DNA of 64,000 nucleotides from Leguminivora glycinivorella (Eukaryota > Arthropoda > Insecta > Lepidoptera > Tortricidae): contig NC_062977.1 of the NCBI RefSeq assembly GCF_023078275.1, positions 11,863,118-11,927,117 on the forward strand, read 5' to 3'. The notes under the pieces are model-generated. The model searched no databases, was not told the DNA's origin, and was given only the letters and a program-made list of their open reading frames with translations. The position numbers were made by a program, and so were the translations under genes. The first letter of the stretch is position 1. Each line of letters starts with the position of its first letter. Positions 53,901 through 59,900 of this stretch are shown in pieces.

Positions 53901-56900
53901 ACAAGGTATGAAAATGTTTATGTATTTTACCTGTTCACAGGCGATTTGTGGGTCAGGTTTAGCTCTGTACCCTTGAGGGCAGACGCAGTTGTAGCCGGGC
54001 GCAGCATTCTCGCAGACGGCATGCGTGCCACAGGGGCGTTCCAGCGCTTCACATTCGTCGACGTCGCGGCAGCCGTGCGGCGCGCGTGCATCGCCTGTGT
54101 ACTCCGGTTCGCACGCGCATACGTAACTGCCCACAGTGTTGGTACACACGGCGTGGTCGCCGCACACCTTCTTGCTACTCTTACATTCATCCACGTCTGG
54201 TGTAAAAAACAACTCACGTCTAAATTACATCTACCGCCGGCGCACCTGGTTTAAATACATACGCACGCAATAGGAACGCCGACGGCCACTACGAAGTCTA
54301 CGAAGAACAAGAAACAGGAGAACAGATGACTGAGCATATAACAGTGTTAAAGAAATCGACCTAAGTCGTGAAGTAGAAACTGGAAGGAAGAAGTTTTATC
54401 TAATAAAACAAAATAGTTCACGAACAAGGATCCGTCAATGCCTCTTGTCGCCAACAAATTTAGCTACAAAACTCCTCGGACGGTTGTCTTTCGATCGCCG
54501 ATGTGAATGCACCAACTAGCTGAAAATTGGTTCGTTACATTTGTCGATAAATGTTTCGAATGAAGTGATAATTAGTAAAAGCGTGAAGCTACCGCGCGTC
54601 CGGATGCGGTAGTGTTCAGCGCGATTCGTTACACGCGACCAGTTAAGTATAATACCATAAAGCGTTAGCCCACACAGTAGTAGAGCAGGTTAGCATTTCA
54701 CTTGAGGCATTTTGGTTGCTTACCAGTGCATCCAACGTCTGGATTGCCTTGGAAACCGGGCGGGCAGATGCAGCGGTAAGCGCCGGGTAGGTTCTGGCAG
54801 AGAGCTCCGCGACCGCACTGGGCGCGCGCGCACGCATCCAGCTCCTGGCAAGCAACGCGCGGGTCACCTTCGCTGCCGGGGGGACAACTGCACTCGAAGC
54901 CGCCTTCCACGTTTCTGCACGTCGCACCTGCGCCGCATGCAGACCCGCTTGCGCACTCATCCACGTCCACGCACTGGCTCGATCAAAGAGGACTCGATGA
55001 CACGCATGTTATAAATATATCTACGCTATTACCTATTATCTACGTAAAAAAATTGAAATAAATAACATAATGAAAAATTTACTATGACTTCAAATCATCT
55101 ATATTTTTAAATCTTGAATCCTAATTGTCAAATAGTGCATGAATATTGTTAATATTCATCAACGAAAGTTGTTTTATTGGAGAACGGTGGCTAAAGACAA
55201 AGGGCGTGCCGGGATGAGCTAAGTGATTCTGCCCCCGACGAATTTGGGCTTTTAATTTTTATGGTTGGTCTGGCTCTACACCAGTAATTAATGTGCAAAA
55301 TTTGAGCACACTAAACTTTATAGTTAATGTAAAAGAAAAAGAATAATCATTTTCCTTGATAACTTTTTTTCTAGTTAACCGATTTTAGTATAATTTACAT
55401 TTGTTGTACATTGAGTCAAGATAATTTTATGACGTAGAAATATTCTCATTGTTTCATAGCAAAAAATAAAAAAAAGCTGACTAAACTTTTTAATTTTTTT
55501 TAAATTACTTACAGGTTAGAGACCGCTCTAGTTTTTTCGCCAGTATTATGTAGGTATGCAATCTGCACGTTTCTCTAAAGAGGTTTCACACATTTCGTAT
55601 TATGTTATATTAAGGCGAGTCTAGGAAATGTATGTAAAGTAATTTATGTAAAGATATCTCTATGTTCTCCCTCAGATAACATTTTGAAAAAAAAATATGT
55701 TGTAGGTTATTAGTGGGTGTACTATTGGCGAAAAAACTAGAGCGGTCTTTAACCTGTAAGTAATTTAAAAAAAATTAAAAAGTTTAGTCAGCTTTTTTTT
55801 TATTTTTTGCTATGACACAATGAGAATATTACTACGTCATAAAATTATCTTGACTCAATGTACAACATATGTAAATTATACTAAAATCGGTTGACTAGAA
55901 AAAAAGTTGTCGAAGGAAAATGATTTTTCGTTTTTTTTTTACAAAACACCAACCATAAAAATTAAAAGCCCAAATTCGTCGGGGGCAGAATCACTTAGCT
56001 TATCTTGGCACGCCCTTTAGGAACATCTATGAAATAACTGTATTAATGCAATAGTCATATAATTAATGTGTACAATTGTACATATTTATAATTTTAATAA
56101 AATACCGGTTTACGAAATACATACTTATTATCTATATTGAATCCAAAATAACTTACACCATCGAATGGATTTCCAGTGTAACCAGCTAGACAGGCGCATG
56201 TATAATTTCCCGGATAATTTTGGCAGATAGCATTGATTCCACAAGCACCAGGTCGCCGACATTCGTCGATATCTAAAATGTATATTTAGGACTTATCTAA
56301 CTAACTGAACAATGGGAGTTAATGTTATCATGTTAATATATTTTTTCATCACATTTACTGCTAAAATGTCTTATTGCATCTAAATACGTGTACGCCTGTA
56401 CGGAAGAATAAAGTACTATTCAGTTCACAAGGGAGTCATGGATTTAGTTTTAAAAATTTAGTACCTATCCGCACAATAGGTACATCAGACTAAGGATGTT
56501 TCAATCAGCCAAGGATTTTTGTTGCACAACCAAAATTTGACTATTCAGCTATATCAGCTCTAAAAAATCGCATTTATTTATGTTTTACAATTATTTTAGT
56601 ATGTTTTGCATTTAATTAGTAAATTTCACTCCGATAAATTGTAATAATTTACAATCTGGCTGCTGGTATAACATGTCATCGAAATAAAAGGCAGTTTGTA
56701 GCGTTATATGTGGTAGATTTATTTAAAAAACCGGCCAAGTGCGAGTTGGACTCGCTCACCGAGGGTTCCGCTTCCGTACAAACTTTCTTTCAAACTACCT
56801 ACCTAGGTAAAATAATCTCATGTTTCTAATGTAACTAATGACTTGACTAGTAAACAAGAAGCTAGAAGTATAGGTACTAATACTACTAATGAGCATTATT

Positions 56901-59900
56901 GTGTAAAGCGCCATCTCTTGGTGAATTCGCTAACTAATTTGCCCGACCTGTATAGTATGTTGGTTTTTCGGGGATAATTCTCTATAATGCTTACCGATTT
57001 TGACAGTTTTTACTTTATTGAAAAGAAAATAGTTTACGTAATATCCCGTAATATTTAGCATAAAACCAATGTTTCCTAACATTTTCATAATTTTTCATTG
57101 GTATATTTCGGATTTTTACGGACATTTAGCTCCAATTGTATGTTTCTTTGGACATTGAATTTAATTTATATGCAATATTTTAGTCTTTGTTTGTGCTCAA
57201 AAAGTGTTTGTAAACAAACAATGGATTTATATGAAGAATCCGATATAGTGAAGATACACTACTGGTCGTTTTTATGGTCGTTTTTTCTTCTCAAATGTGA
57301 TGAAAAACATTGTGTAACTCAGAAGGTAAGGATATTATTATATAGCCTGCGGCTGTCGTGAATTATAACACTCGTTATCGTTATCAATACAGGGTGCGTA
57401 GCCGAATGGCACAAACGCTCACGAAACGAAACGCTAGTAGATATCTATCCCTATCGCTCTTGCGTATTGGCGCGACAGAGCCGGACTACGTTTCGTTTTC
57501 GTTTGGCGTCGGAGAAATGCCATTCGGCTACGGGGCCTGATATCCCCTTACCTCCTTTGTTGCGCAATGTACTATTCAGCAATTCCCGTCAACTTTGTAC
57601 AATGCCACGTCAGCAAATTTTAATTGATCCTATTTTGTTACCAACATTTAGTAATATAATTCGACTTTCGTAAGATATATACAGGATAATTGTTATAATT
57701 AAGAAAATATAGATACTAGAGAACCTTAATGACGAAATAAAACTTAATAAAATCTCAATTCATCAACAAAATCTTGGTAACAAAATAGGAATTAATAAAA
57801 ACAAATTTAACTTTTCCCTTAATTTTTGTACAAACTTTTCGAGAACTGCTGTATTACGAATTCGATAGGGACTAATTGTATATACCTAATACTATTAATA
57901 TTATATCATAATGGAAATATACCTCGGCACTCTTCCTCGCCATCTCCTTCGAATCCACGATTGCATTTGCAGATAAAATGAGCAGGCAAATTGCAACACT
58001 CAGCGTTTGCTACACATCGTGATGCCACTGCTGGGTCTTCACATTCGTTTATATCTGGCGATTACAAAAACGACAAATACAATCCCATACTTCTTAAGGT
58101 ATTAAACACAATAGCGCAAGTATAATAAGTATCAGTCTTTTTACTAACCTCTGCAAGTAAACCCATCGCCTTCGTAGCCTGGGAAACAGGAACATTGGAA
58201 ACTACCCACCGTATTTGTACAGTGAGCAAAAACATCACATGGCCGTTCCTTACATTCGTTTACATCTAAAACAAATGCATGTAAATCAAGTTTTCGTCAT
58301 GCAATGACAATTAATAACACTATCGTTTCTTAATTAAAAAGTGTATTAACTTACCGGCTTCTTGGCAATTGCATCCTCCGAAACCGTCATTACAATGGCA
58401 CACTCCGTTCAGACAAGCTCCATTTATACACTGCGCGCCATCTTCTTTGGTACAATCGTCTAAAAAAATATGTATATAAATAGAAACTTTGTAGTACGTT
58501 TTTGGAATACATCATTTAAATTTAAACGTTACCGCTAATTCGTCCTGAGCCATAAGTTCGCGATGCTGTTTCATGATTCATTTATATTTCTGAATAGTGC
58601 TTATCAGACATATTATTATATTTCTTAAAATGGTCTTTCGACCAATGTAATTGACCCGTAACTCGGAATAGTTATTTTGTTGTAAAATGTTGTTTAACGT
58701 GCGTTATTGATACTCGAGCAAGCGAAAGAGTCCAATATTGAACCGCGAGCGTAGCGAGTGAAGCGAAGGGTTTCAAGGCACGTAGGTTAAACAATTTGAC
58801 CACATAGTGAAACCAAGGATGATATAATACCGGGACAGACAAAGCCCATACAAAAAAGCGTACCCCTGAAATATATGGGCCTTTTAGGATTAAAACTAGA
58901 TGGCGCTGTTTCGCAGCTTGGAAGTGGCCAAAATCATATTTTCCCCAAATTTTTTTGCGTGTTTTATTTTTTAAAAGAACAAATGACATGCTTTAATATC
59001 ATGATATCACGTCAATACACATTTTGAAAAAAAAAAATTGTAAGCATCATCAGTGTAGTTATGATGGTATTTAATAGGTGGCGCTAAAAAATGGAGGTAC
59101 GATTCTTAATATGAAAATTGTAAATCCTATATAAATCATCCTTGGTGAAACTTTTCACCACACCAACACGAGGAAAATATTAACTGGAAACGTGAAACTA
59201 AATTAAATTCATCAGTATTTAACATTTTTTATTAGAAATGATCATTTAAACGTCAATTCAACCAGCCAGTTTTGGGCATCAAGTTAAAATTTGTATGAAA
59301 TAACTCTGGTGGATAAAATGCAACTTTGTCATTCGTTTTAGAAGCATTAAGAGAGCCTTTACCAGTTGGTGAGGTGGAAGAATATTTAAAGCGTATGGGG
59401 AAATTTTACTCAATAACGGCAGATGACTCACCTGTGCATTTCAGCTCTGACCTAAGTTCGTCGGAAGCTTTATAGCAGTCTGGCACTCCGTCGCATAATT
59501 TCGATAATTCATATAATTGTAATATTTGTGTTGATTCGTTTACTTGACAGCCAAAATAGCCGTCTTCTAAATTTAAGAAAAATACTTCTCGTTTTATTCC
59601 TAAACCTATTCCATATTGGCCTTCTGTCGCTACCTGTAAAACAATTGAGAATAATTTTCACACGTCGATCGCCTGTTTAGGAATTGCAAAATTATTTTCT
59701 AATGTGAAGTTAGTATTAAAAGGAACACAAATAGGCAAATTAAGGGTTAAGTGCGTCCTGTGCATCTTTTAAATATGTCTTTTAAACGACACATTTTAGT
59801 ACTACAGACCTCTATGTTCAGGATTCAGGAGTGTTGTTATATTTTATAAATTTTATAATAACGGGAGAGCTGATGGTCTCTCCCGTAACCAAAGTTCGTA

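Noticed and set aside
57098..57361. 87-codon plus-strand ORF
   Set aside because: AT-rich, low-information sequence in an intron, with no domain or signal.
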